NCBI GenBank assembly: GCA_018806915.1 | Contig: JAGKQI010000037.1 | Coordinates: 308,329-372,328, forward strand | Direction: 5' to 3' | Origin: Phytophthora colocasiae | Taxonomy: Eukaryota > Oomycota > Peronosporomycetes > Peronosporales > Peronosporaceae | Length of the DNA stretch: 64,000 nt | In this document: piece by piece, positions 1 to 8,648 of the stretch | Layout of the letters: every line of letters starts with the position of its first letter | Numbering within the stretch: the stretch's first letter is position 1 | Notes under the pieces: generated by a model | Databases searched by the model: none | Told to the model about the DNA's origin: nothing | The model's input: the letters and a program-made list of their open reading frames with translations, nothing else | Translations under genes and position numbers: made by a program

Positions 1-686
1 TGAAAGTAGAAATGGGCAAATGGTGCTCCAAGTTGAAGAGTGTACATGTACAGTAGTGTTCAGGCTCTGATTAGCGGTGTACGTTCGACATACACATGTA
101 CCTACGCGCAGGACAAAAGTTCTTGCTCACAAAGCTCCGACATACTGCACCATCGTTTCCACACAATTCAAACGTAATGTCGTTGAAAAACTCTGGAAAA
201 CCTTTTGTGTGTCACGTTGTCTCTTGCAGGAAGTTGTCCCCGTGTCCCTAGCCGTGCTAAGCTTGCATGTAAGGATAGCACTGAGCAATGCTTTTTCGTT
301 GCTGCGATACTGAAATGGGTGCGCTCCTTCCAGTTTTGGTCTTCCTCCAAATTAGTCGCCACCTGTTTCCACTGAACAACGGAGACCAGACACTTCGTCC
401 ACCTTTGGCCCGACTATCTCGCTGCACTAGGGTTCCCGTAGGCAAACAGCCAGTTTTGCAAGTCTCTTGTTGGTCCTCTCCTCTTCCTTCGGGTCTGGGC
501 ACCACCTCTTTCATTAGCAAACCCACGCTTCCTCCGACTAATTCGGCTAGGTACAATAAGGTGTGCATTCCTTCTCCTTATTGGTGTATTAAAATGTGCT
601 CTTTCCTCCCCCCTCCAGGCGCCTTCGGTTGCTACTATAACCTTTATACACGTCGTGAACCAGCGACGTACCATTAAGTGCGTCCA
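1..686. other. Upstream region, no gene recognised
   Basis: No reading frame here resembles a known protein; the overlapping short frames on both strands look like chance. The stretch should hold the promoter and 5' leader of the + strand gene starting at 687. A weak match to the oomycete initiator (core CATTCC followed by pyrimidines) lies at about 565-577, roughly 110 bp before the ATG, but it lacks the usual T before CA and is only suggestive. Confidence 0.4.
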
Positions 687-2244
687 ATGTTGGGACGCAA
701 CGTTTGTCTCGTGGCGTTGATCGCCGGTAAGTGACTGTGAGTTTCGGTGGTAGGGGGAGACTTTCAATACTGACAGTTGCAACAGTTGCAGTGCAGGTGA
801 CGGCGGTGCACGCGGCGTCTTCCATCTGCAGTAAAGCCGAGGAATGTTACGTGAACGGATCGTCGTCCAAGGTTTGTGACCGCACAGCCAAGAAGTGCAA
901 CCGATGCATTAGTGAGAGGGAAAGTGACTCGATGTGGACGACGATCGGGGCCTGGACCGAGTACAACTGCTACGCCTACGACGACGGCGAGTGTCCGAAG
1001 GGGACGACTGAGTGTTCTGCAAGTACGTTGAGGTCTCTTGTTCACTGCATTTTTAAAGAGTGAGAACTGACTCGAGTGTTGATACAGTGTTGACGACATC
1101 TAGTGATGATGAAGAGAGCAGCACAGGTTCAGAGGAGGCAGGGACTTCAGACGAGAGTTCCAAGTCGACCTCGACGTCCAGCTCCACCAAGAAGAAGTCT
1201 TCTTCTTCCAGCAGCGATTCATCCAAATCAACCAGCAGCAGCACGTCTTCCAAGAAGAAGAAAACGACGTCTTCTTCTTCGTCCAGTGACTCAGGCAGCA
1301 GTGAAAGTACATCTAAGACGACCAAACCGACTACGAAGAAGACGACTAAGCCTGCTACGAAGTCTTCTGCCTCGTCGAGCAGCGATGGTTCGTCTGGCGA
1401 CGCATCCAGTGCCTCAGCTAGCGCCTCAGCTAACTCAGAATCTTCCTCTGCTTCTGCATCTGGAGGCTTTAACTCTACCTCACAAAGCTCCGCTGGTAGT
1501 TCTGGATCAAAGGACGAACATCCGAAGACCAGCAGTGTGAGCGCAACAGTAGCTCCGACCAACACTGCCACCACCACCAAGTCGACGACTTCAGACTCGA
1601 CACTAAGTGACACCAGCGCCAAGAACTCGAACACTGCTAGCGCCGACTCAAACTCGGGCGGAAGTAAGTTGGGCTTGATTCTAGGCATCGCAGGAGGTGC
1701 CTGTGTGCTCGTAGCCATCGCAGGGTTCGTTGTCTGGAAGAAGAAGCAGGACGACGAGGACTCGGATGATGAGGACGCAGCTTTCTCGCCCAACAAACCG
1801 GCTGCTAACCGTACGATGGCCGCGCCGCCTTCTGCGTCGACCGCCACGACGGCGTACACTGCTCAGTCCAACAACTACGACGGCTATAACAACAACTACG
1901 GCAACAAGTACGAGAGCCATTACAACAACAACTACAACGGCAACTACGGCGACAGTGGTTACAGCAGCAACTACGCTAGCACCACGTCAACGCAGTACGC
2001 TGCCGGTGCTGGTGGAGCGGTTCCTGCCAGCTACGGCAGCCCGTCGTCGATTGATATCGATGCCGACAACAACATTCGTCGCACGGACAGCATCTTGGGC
2101 GGCACTGGCATCACGACGTCGAGTGAACAGACCCCGTTCGAGTTCAGCGGAGGCCCCAGTCCCGCCAACAACGACGTGTGGGGCAACGAGGCTAGCAGTT
2201 TCCGCCAGAAACGCACCGCGAGCAACGTGTCCGTGGAGTTTTAG
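687..2244 (+). CDS. Secreted Cys-rich, Ser/Thr-rich single-pass membrane protein (3 exons)
   Basis: Not assigned to a named family. Exons are 687-726, 792-1022 and 1088-2244. Both introns are 65 nt with GT..AG ends (GTAAGT and GTACGT donors), and splicing keeps one frame of 475 codons, which is the reason for this model. Residues 1-21 form a signal peptide (hydrophobic VCLVALIAVQVTAVHA). Residues about 22-90 carry eight cysteines, suggesting four disulfides. About 92-284 is a Ser/Thr/Lys-rich, mucin-like stalk of low complexity. One transmembrane helix lies at about 285-307 (GLILGIAGGACVLVAIAGF), followed by KKK as stop-transfer. The roughly 165-residue cytoplasmic tail is acidic at first, then Asn/Tyr/Gly rich. 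This type I layout suggests a cell-surface or wall-associated protein; function is unknown. It converges on the HMGS-KS gene 160 bp away. Confidence 0.75.
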
Positions 2245-2403
2245 GCCGCAGGTTCATATGGTAAGGTAACTCATTCAAGAGGTTTTGTCTGTCAGTACGA
2301 GAGTATCAATGATCGTTTGTTCTTTTTCATTGCGCTTGGCGTCTTGAGTATCTATGTGCATCTAACCGTATTGACTTGGAACACGAGGATTTTAGTGTCT
2401 TGA
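2245..2403. other. Convergent intergenic spacer
   Basis: This 159-bp gap separates the stops of two convergent genes and must hold both 3' ends. T-rich stretches are present, but no definite polyadenylation signal or RNA gene can be pointed to. Confidence 0.4.
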
Positions 2404-5280
2404 TCAGTTTTCCACCGTGTAGAGAGAGAAAGCGAGCTGCGACCCGAAACCTGCAGCGAAGCGTAGCGCGTATTTGTGCGCGTAGGGACCACCAGGAGCG
2501 AGGCGGAGAGGAGTCTCGCCCAGGTTCGGGTCATGGTTCTCAAAGTGCACTACAGGCGGGACATGTCCATAACGGAGACCTTCAATTGCTGCTATGTCCT
2601 CGAAAGCCACAGCCATGGGGTGTCCCGTAAAGCCCTTGGTATTAGCGACCATGAGCTCAGCCAGCAGCTCCGAGCCGAATGCTGTACGCAGCGCCGTCAC
2701 TTCCGTGTAAGCACAAGAAGACTTGGCCGAAGCGTTGGTGCCCGTCTCGTGGCTGTAGTAGACCCCGTTGCGAGCGAGTTCCTCTCGAGTGATGCCGAAG
2801 TCACTCTCAACACGCGTCAGAAAGCGTACAAGCTCCTGACCAACGTGATTCGGCTCCAACGCAGCACCGTGGTAAGCTGAGTTACTGAATTGAGTGGCAA
2901 GCAGACGCACAGTCTTCTTGTCTGACATGGGGCGCTGTGCGAAGGCCAGTGGCGACTCCAACACCAAACCGATTGCTCCACTGCCGACAATCATCCCACT
3001 GCGCTTCACATCAAACGGACGAGCTGCTGCGCCCGCAGTCGGAGCGATACAGGCAGCACCAAGCGCGCGGAAGCCGCCACCAATCAACGGCATCATGGTT
3101 TCCGAGCTAGCAGTGTCGCTGGACACTACAATCACTCGCTCACACTTGCCAGAATTGATCCAGTCCTGAGCCATACCGACGGCCTGAGTAGCACCTGCAC
3201 ACGCTGCGTTAATCTGCGTGTTGGGCCCACGGACCCCCGTGAGTTGAGCGACTTGAGCGTTTGCAAGCACAAGCAGTCGGAAGAGGATCTTGCGGTCCAA
3301 CTCGTAAGTAGATTCGACCTCCTTCTCCCTCTCTTGTTGGTAACGAGAAGTCTCGGACACTGCCGCGTTCATGGTAGGAAACGAAGTGGCGTAGATGACG
3401 CCTGTCGAATCAAGCTTGTCCTCAGGCAAACGCCAGTTACCATCCCTTCCATCAGCAAGACCAGCACTACGAACAGCCTCGAGGCCAGCAGCCACAGCCA
3501 ACTGTGTAGGTTCATCCATAGAGTTGGCGATCGTTGTAGCAATACCGTAGTCCTTCTCAAGATCAACGTGGTCAACAATTGCAGATACTTGAATGCACTT
3601 TTCTCGGGTTGAAACTGGAGACCGCGTCAATTCACCCGTGGCCTTGTCCTTGTGGACTTGAACAATATTCCGAGTCACCATTTTGTCCTTCTCCGCATCA
3701 GTAAGCTCGTGGATGCAGTTTTTTCCTTGCAACAGCTTCTCAATAGACTGTTCACCCTCGAACACCTTGGCTTGTCCAGGTAGTCCAACACTCGTGCCTG
3801 CAACATACAAAGCACCTGCGAGCTCTTGGGTCGTCTTGATCAAACATTTCTCCTCTTGGTTGTCGCCCTTCGAAGAAACTGTAGCCTTGGAGCGAACGTA
3901 GTAACGGCGGCCCATGTCGTCAATCCGGTCGAGATAGAAGTCTCCTTCAGGGATAGAAGCAATCGACTGCGTGAGCTTGAGACCGTTCTTGGCACCGTAC
4001 ACCCTCTGACGCAACTTCATGCGAGCTGTGTACTCTTCCGGGGTCATTTTGTTGCGGTTTCCCAGGCGAGATAGGAGATCAAGAAGCTTGGCAATCTTTT
4101 CCAGCGAGAATTTGCCCTTAGCCGACTCAGTTGGCTCTCGTGATCGTAGCACAAACATGGAAGCGAGACTGCCTGAGCCGTACGAGAACATCAGCACCCG
4201 AGCACCCAGAGCCAGGTCCTTGGCACGCGCATGAATCAACGTCGCTAGATTCATGTAGACTGCTGCCGTATAGCAATTGCCCAGTTGCTGCGAGGTTGAG
4301 CAGCTGGGAACCACTTTAGTCTTGAAGTCCTCCTTTGCAACACCACGAACGGCCAAATCCAGCTCACGATCGTTCAGTGTGTCCTCCAGGGGCGTGTCCA
4401 TCCACTTGCTCAACGGGGCAAACCTCTCCTTTGCAGCTTCATCACCACTTTGCAGTAGGCGTCTTGAGTCAAGGTAGAGCAGACGTGCAAACGACTTCTG
4501 CACCAGTTTGTTGTACGGCGAGTGAAACACCGCGTAGTCCACAGAAGCTACACCAGGCTCTTTTCCCTTCGTCTTCACCACAGACTCACTCTTCTTGCAG
4601 AAAAGCTGGTAACATTCGTCCAGAGCATGCAGATAGCACGCATTGGACAACTTCCCGTCCACCGTAGGGTACTCACTGCTTACATTAGGCTTGTAGAAGT
4701 CCCAGACGTTCGTTGCGTGGGTTGATTTGGTCCTACAGTCTAGAACCAACGGTGCATCAGCTCCAATGAGCATTGCTACTGCTCCACAGCCACCACTAGG
4801 ACGTGCAGGACCCTGAGCGTACACTGCAATATCCGTAGCCACTACAATAGCGTATCTTCCGTCCCAGAAGGAGCTGTCGACCCACGCAACTGCGTTTAGT
4901 AATGCCGCTGTGCCACCGTAGCAGGCGTTGATGACGGTAGCTCCGTCCACGTCTGCATTGTCACCGAAAAGCTGCATGAGGACGGTCTTGATGGATTTAC
5001 TCTTGTCCACCAGCGTCTCAGTGCCCACTTCCAGTCGTCCGATTTGCTCTGGGCCCACTTGGAACTTGCTCATTAGCCTTGACACGGCATTCAGTGCCAG
5101 AGCATTGACATCCTCACGGTCTCCAGGCACAGCCATGCCTAATTGACCCAGACCCAGCGTGTACTTGCCGCTGCTGACGCCGTCGAAGACCTCCATCTCT
5201 TGCTGATCCACATAGTCCGAGGGGAAATGCACCTCCATGGCTAGGATACCCACGTCGCTTGGGCGCGTAGAGCTCACCAT
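2404..5280 (-). CDS. HMG-CoA synthase / beta-ketoacyl synthase fusion protein
   Basis: Single-exon gene of 958 codons from the ATG at 5280; an in-frame TTG at 5301 is not used. The N-terminal half (about 1-465) is a full eukaryotic HMG-CoA synthase, the enzyme joining acetyl-CoA and acetoacetyl-CoA in the mevalonate pathway. Its catalytic triad is visible: Glu88 in VGTETLVDKSKS, Cys120 in NACYGGTAAL, His253 in FHSPYNKLVQKS. After a linker (about 465-485) comes a ketoacyl-synthase-type thiolase fold to the C-terminus, with Cys694 (NAACAGATQAV), His844 (SHETGTNAS), Lys882 and His887 (NTKGFTGH). Normal HMGS is about 450-520 residues and ends where the linker begins, so the second half is an addition. 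Both halves look catalytically competent. The combined product, and whether the KS takes an acyl carrier or CoA substrate, cannot be read from sequence. Oomycetes such as Phytophthora lack sterol synthesis but need mevalonate for dolichol and ubiquinone. Confidence 0.9.
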   Translation of the reverse strand: MVSSTRPSDVGILAMEVHFPSDYVDQQEMEVFDGVSSGKYTLGLGQLGMAVPGDREDVNALALNAVSRLMSKFQVGPEQIGRLEVGTETLVDKSKSIKTVLMQLFGDNADVDGATVINACYGGTAALLNAVAWVDSSFWDGRYAIVVATDIAVYAQGPARPSGGCGAVAMLIGADAPLVLDCRTKSTHATNVWDFYKPNVSSEYPTVDGKLSNACYLHALDECYQLFCKKSESVVKTKGKEPGVASVDYAVFHSPYNKLVQKSFARLLYLDSRRLLQSGDEAAKERFAPLSKWMDTPLEDTLNDRELDLAVRGVAKEDFKTKVVPSCSTSQQLGNCYTAAVYMNLATLIHARAKDLALGARVLMFSYGSGSLASMFVLRSREPTESAKGKFSLEKIAKLLDLLSRLGNRNKMTPEEYTARMKLRQRVYGAKNGLKLTQSIASIPEGDFYLDRIDDMGRRYYVRSKATVSSKGDNQEEKCLIKTTQELAGALYVAGTSVGLPGQAKVFEGEQSIEKLLQGKNCIHELTDAEKDKMVTRNIVQVHKDKATGELTRSPVSTREKCIQVSAIVDHVDLEKDYGIATTIANSMDEPTQLAVAAGLEAVRSAGLADGRDGNWRLPEDKLDSTGVIYATSFPTMNAAVSETSRYQQEREKEVESTYELDRKILFRLLVLANAQVAQLTGVRGPNTQINAACAGATQAVGMAQDWINSGKCERVIVVSSDTASSETMMPLIGGGFRALGAACIAPTAGAAARPFDVKRSGMIVGSGAIGLVLESPLAFAQRPMSDKKTVRLLATQFSNSAYHGAALEPNHVGQELVRFLTRVESDFGITREELARNGVYYSHETGTNASAKSSCAYTEVTALRTAFGSELLAELMVANTKGFTGHPMAVAFEDIAAIEGLRYGHVPPVVHFENHDPNLGETPLRLAPGGPYAHKYALRFAAGFGSQLAFSLYTVEN

Positions 5281-5357
5281 GGCTACTGCTGTGGGCTGCA
5301 AGAAGGTGACGTGGTCGCGAGCCTACGCTTGGCTTGACTTCTAGTCCCTCCTAAAAT
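5281..5357. other. 5' flank of HMGS-KS gene up to transposon edge
   Basis: Only 77 bp lie between the start codon and the left end of the PiggyBac-like element, so the insertion sits in or next to the promoter. No clear core promoter motif is seen in this short stretch. Confidence 0.4.
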
Positions 5358-5423
5358 ATCCCATTGTGTACGGTCAAATTGACCCCGTACCTAGACTTGC
5401 ATTTGATTGGACAAAAGATCTGT
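5358..5423 (+). repeat. Left terminal inverted repeat of PiggyBac-like element
   Basis: Pairs with 7954-8024 read on the - strand. The match covers the outer ATCCCATTGTGTACGG, the GGTCAAATTGACC block and the following CCGTACCTAGACTTGCATTT; a six-base gap and a few substitutions separate the two copies. Confidence 0.8.
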
Positions 5424-5489
5424 AGGTATCGATTATTTTGTAGTTTATTGTATGTACACATATATAGTTTAAACTGGACACGAAGCTGC
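5374..5489 (-). pseudogene. PiggyBac transposase C-terminal tail fragment
   Basis: On the - strand this continues the PiggyBac frame beyond the pogo insertion: joining the flanks of the TA site gives a run of serines then FVSSLN, and the frame stops with TGA at 5374 inside the TIR. It is the last few dozen residues after the zinc-ribbon motif and has no function of its own. Confidence 0.45.
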
Positions 5490-5491
5490 TA

Positions 5492-5516
5492 CAGATTTGG
5501 ACGGAAAGATGTGACG
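5492..5516 (+). repeat. pogo-like left TIR
   Basis: Begins CAGATTTGGACGGAAAGATG and continues TGACG; the right copy has CGACG here. Outer flank is the TA at 5490-5491. Confidence 0.85.
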
Positions 5517-5660
5517 CGTTAGGTTTTTCTTTTGTATAGCGATGGGTACGGACACAAATGTGTGACGCTTGTAGCCATTTTAGATATATAGCCAATCCGA
5601 TTACGTCAAATATAATCGAGACATGCACAATAAAATGAACCTTGGGGCAAATAAATAGTC

Positions 5661-5730
5661 GCATAATAGCTCAACCGGTAGTGACTTCTATTTTTGATAA
5701 AGTGACGAGGGTTCAATTCCCCCCATGGCC
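5661..5730 (+). other. tRNA-like segment with A-box and B-box look-alikes
   Basis: TAGCTCAACCGGTAG resembles the D-arm/A-box and GGGTTCAATTCCC resembles the T-arm/B-box, about 45 bp apart as in a tRNA. The acceptor stem does not pair (3' side CATGGCC has no partner) and the anticodon arm is poor, so this is not a working tRNA. It could be a relic of a tRNA or tRNA-derived SINE captured in the 3' part of the pogo element, or chance. Confidence 0.25.
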
Positions 5731-5816
5731 AAAATGGTAAAGTTAATCACTGACGAGTGACCTTGGTGCCAGGGTTCCAAGGCAACAGACTGTTGACGTC
5801 CCCTGTCCTAATTGGT

Positions 5817-7140
5817 CTACAATCCAGCTTTATGCCAAGCTCTCTTTATGCTACTTTCACTGACGGCGTCCCATGCGGCAATCACTCGCTCAACGAGGAG
5901 CTTTCGTTTCTCGGGAGCTGAAAGACGCTGAAGCTTTAGAAGACGTTCACGGAGTGGCAGATTGCTCCTTGATCCAATCATGGTAAGCTCGTAGGATAGT
6001 GTTAGGGCGCGTAGCTTCTGCTTAAAGGGCCCCATAACTCCAACATCAAGAGGCTGGAGAACAGAAGTCGTGTTTTTCGGTAGTGGGACGACCTCGGTGC
6101 CCCAAGCAGCCAGCGCCTCCTGGGCCTCCATACTAACGTGACACTTAAGATTGTCGACGTAGAGCGCAAGAGGGCCAGGCTGGGTCTCACTGCATGAAAT
6201 CACCCCACGTTTCCTCGACGAAAGAACCGCACCACACCCGAGAGTCCATCCATGCATTTGTCTGCACAGCTGTCACCACCCTGCCAGAAATACCGCGAAT
6301 CTCTTCTTCCACCCTGCCGCCAGGCTCTCCTTTAAAGATCATTAAAGGGCGCAGTTTACGGCCAGTAGCCGACACAGTTAGCAGTACAGTAGCTCTCTCC
6401 GAACGCGTCCTCCCCTTGATTTTCATCCCCTTCTTGGCGCCACGTTCACTGATTATACGTGTGGGGGTGTCGTCGTAGTAAACTGCAGTCTCATCAGCGT
6501 TGAAGATGAGTTCCCGTTCATACGTAGCCTTGACCTTTGAGCCTACGTCACTCGCGAATCTCCGCTGCTCTGCTTCAAGGTCTATTGTCGACAAGATAGA
6601 CTTGGAAGGGCGTCTAAATGAAAAGCCCCGCTGCCGAACGATCCGCCGAATCATCCGCCCTAAGCTCTCCTCATAATTTTGTTTTAGGTATTCTCTTGTG
6701 AAGGTACCGTATTCTTCTCGAAGAAACGCCAGTACATGAGAGGTTTTTAGCGGAAAGTCATCTCTTCGCATGGCTTTGATCCACTGTACGAGCTCGTCGC
6801 AATGAGGAAACAAATTGTTTCTTCCCTGCCCCCCCAACGTACACTTAGATCGTCTATTGTTGCTGCACGCCTCCCTTATTTCAGCTTCTTGCTTTGTCCA
6901 TCGATGCACCGCTGTCCTCGACTTGATACCGTGTAGCCTCGCGGCATGGGTAATTTTAATGCCAGCATTGATATCTTCTAGCACTTTAAGTTTAAGTGCG
7001 TTGGAATAGGCATTCCGACGGTCCCGATGGATCATGCACTCATCATCTATGTCATTGTCCTCCTCGCTTGAGTCGCTCCCAACTGTGCTATCGTCACACA
7101 TTCCCCACGTTCGCAAGCGGGTAGCGTCTGTGGTCTCCAT
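5817..7140 (-). pseudogene. pogo/Tigger-type DDE_1 transposase, frameshifted
   Basis: Read from the ATG at 7140. N-terminal helix-turn-helix of the CENP-B/psq type (region ALKLKVLEDINAGIKITHAA), then a second CENPB-type HTH (ELVQWIKAMRRDDFPLKTSH). The catalytic triad is recognisable: first Asp in FNADETAVYYD, second in LYVDNLKCH, third in LQPLDVGVMGPFK. The frame carrying the first Asp stops at 6187, while the second and third lie in another frame (5817-6257), so a frameshift sits in the overlap, about 6187-6257. An intron is unlikely, since possible GT..AG spans there are only about 20 nt. An upstream in-frame ATG inside the TIR (about 7260) is an alternative start. The enzyme would cut and paste its own element; this copy should be inactive. 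Confidence 0.8.
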
Positions 7141-7252
7141 TTCGATTCTAATTTTGAGTGGCTTGAGAGGGTTTGCCTGCGCAGTGATTTCATTGGATAT
7201 AAAATTTGTATACTGCCTTTTTAAAAAACCTAATGTGTCGCTGTTTAGTGTC

Positions 7253-7277
7253 CGTCGCATCTTTCCGTCCAAATCTG
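7253..7277 (-). repeat. pogo-like right TIR
   Basis: Reverse complement of the left end with one difference in 25 bp. Outer flank is the TA at 7278-7279. Confidence 0.85.
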
Positions 7278-7278
7278 T

Positions 7279-7911
7279 ACTGCTGTGAAAGAAGGAGAAG
7301 CAGTCCCTGCGTTTGGTGGAGCACAAGTAAACTTTGCACATTTGATGGCCGTTTTGTTTGCAGTTGTCATCGGCTGTCCAGTAGCTCGAGCTGTTAAGCG
7401 GCAAAGGTGACAACGACGCCGTTTGTAGCAGACGTCGTCGCTAGAGTTGCAGGTGTTCCCTGCTGCGTGGCTTCGTGAACAGGAGACGCCAAGAAGACTT
7501 GCGTGCAACACGAGTAAAACCATAATGCTTTCTATCCTATCGTGTGTATGTACCACACACAACGTGCCATGCACCAGGAGGAAAACTTAACAGCAAAAAA
7601 AAACCTTTGAGAAGAGCGTCGTAGAGTACCGTCGCCCAACTCGTCTTGTCCTGCCTTGCACCTGGCTCCAGCTGAGTGCCGATGCTAAGTCACACATCTC
7701 GAGTGCTATTGCTGTTAGTTTGTCCGCCACAGTGTGGAAGTGTTGGAGTTGTGCAGTTGAACGAGGCCGCTTTGATAAGGTGAAGAGTAGAGGGGAGGTC
7801 CTAACTCGCTTGCGCGAAGACTTGACAGCCTGGTCTATTAGAGCCTGGGCCAACTGTCGGCGGAAATTCAAGGGGCTTAGTTTCGAGTCGATTTAAGATT
7901 TTGTACATTCG
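7279..7911 (-). pseudogene. PiggyBac-like transposase, C-terminal remnant
   Basis: On the - strand, pieces in different frames match the end of PiggyBac transposases: AFRMYKILN (about 7900), then NFRRQLAQALIDQ (about 7870), then a Cys-rich zinc-ribbon in two halves, RRRCHLCRLTA (about 7410) and CKVYLCSTKRRDCFSFFH (about 7290-7345). The two halves of the ribbon are in different frames and the segment before them also changes frame, so several indels are present. The DDD catalytic core is absent. Family assignment rests on motif order and is moderately sure. Confidence 0.6.
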
Positions 7912-7953
7912 AAAGGCATGCTGTTTGAATCCTAAAGAGGCAGTGCTTCTTCA

Positions 7954-8024
7954 CAGATCTTTCGTCCAATCAAATGCAAGTCTAGGTACGGGGTCAATTT
8001 GACCCCTTCCGTACACAATGGGAT
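7954..8024 (-). repeat. Right terminal inverted repeat of PiggyBac-like element
   Basis: Partner of 5358-5423. It has the fuller form, with AAGGGG between GTGTACGG and TCAAATTGACC when read inwards. Confidence 0.8.
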
Positions 8025-8052
8025 GGCTCGCTGGCGACCAACGGAATGAAAG

Positions 8053-8648
8053 ATGCCAGCTTCATCCAACCGAAGGATATACCGGGCGAGATGGCCATGT
8101 GAGCCATCTCACTTTCGAAACCGACGCACAATAGACACGGAAACAGCAACCCAGACATTGCGCGCACCGCTGTGTAGTTACCTGACAAAGATCCACGCGA
8201 CTCCATACCGTCACCGTCTCCTCGTTTGTAAGTACTTTTACGCCAGATGCAACCGAGCAACGGCACTTCTGGCATTTACCGACGGTGAAATGCATACATT
8301 GGGCTCAGTATGTAAATCTTTGCAAGCGAAGTGAAATTCTATCAGTCGGTATGCATCAAAAGCTGCCGTGGGTGTAGCCGAACGTGAAAAATGGGAGGTC
8401 GTTGCAACCGTAGACCCCGTTGACTGGGAGAAGCTTCTAGTAAAGCATACTCGAGCACAGCAAAAGCTGCCTCCGAATCTTTAGACCTGTACATACTGCA
8501 GCAATCGATTGCTGAGAATATAGGCTATACAGTCTTCCCGGACAAAATTTCAGTGCTATTAAGTAATAATCTCGCAGGTACAATTTCGAAGTCCACGCTG
8601 TTCAGAACGTTGCCCGAAATTTTGCGTCTTTTCCAATACAAGAATTAG
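8053..8648 (+). pseudogene. Unrecognised broken coding segment
   Basis: The + strand reads as protein-like sequence from about 8053 with one in-frame TGA at 8335, continuing to about 8480 (including VAEREKWEVVATVDPVDWEK), then shifts frame and runs to a TAG near 8648 (including LDLYILQQSIAENIGYTVF). Composition looks coding, but no family is recognised. It starts just outside the right TIR of the PiggyBac-like element, so it may be part of a host gene or of another transposon broken by age. An opposite-strand frame (8275-7994) with hydrophobic stretches is an alternative reading. Confidence 0.3.

Larger units (their letters stand above)
5492..7277 (-). mobile_element. pogo/DDE_1 DNA transposon nested in the PiggyBac-like element
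   Basis: A 1786-bp Tc1/mariner-superfamily element. Both ends read CAGATTTGGACGGAAAGATG inwards; the TIR is 25 bp (5492-5516 and 7253-7277) with one mismatch. Each end is flanked by TA (5490-5491 and 7278-7279), the target duplication used by this superfamily, and the CAG terminus is usual for pogo. The transposase gene is on the - strand and has at least one frameshift. Removing the element with one TA restores continuity of the surrounding PiggyBac coding tail, which is independent support for the boundaries. Confidence 0.85.
5358..8024 (-). mobile_element. Deleted PiggyBac-like element hosting a nested pogo element
   Basis: The ends are imperfect inverted repeats of about 65-70 bp (5358-5423 and 7954-8024) starting ATCCCATTGTGTACGG and holding the near-palindrome GGTCAAATTGACC; the left copy lacks six bases present in the right one. 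Reading the - strand, the right TIR is followed almost at once by sequence for the C-terminal part of a PiggyBac transposase, so the catalytic part is deleted. The coding tail is interrupted by the pogo element at 5492-7277 and resumes to its left. No TTAA target duplication, the hallmark of PiggyBac insertion, remains at the edges, which fits age or later end loss. Confidence 0.65.

Noticed and set aside
1053..1859. Large - strand ORF of 268 codons opposite the Ser-rich gene
   Set aside because: It is the antisense of Ser/Asp codon runs (giving Glu/Leu/Ser/Val runs), while the + strand has splice sites, signal peptide and a membrane helix in order.
5281..5301. Upstream start for HMGS-KS at 5301
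   Set aside because: The codon there is TTG; the first ATG of the frame is at 5280 and fits the family N-terminus.
6187..6257. Intron joining the two parts of the pogo transposase
   Set aside because: Candidate GT..AG spans are only about 20 nt, far below the 65-nt introns seen nearby; a frameshift is simpler.
7994..8275. - strand exon encoding a membrane protein
   Set aside because: Hydrophobic stretches exist, but there is no family match and the + strand reading is longer. Left as an alternative only.
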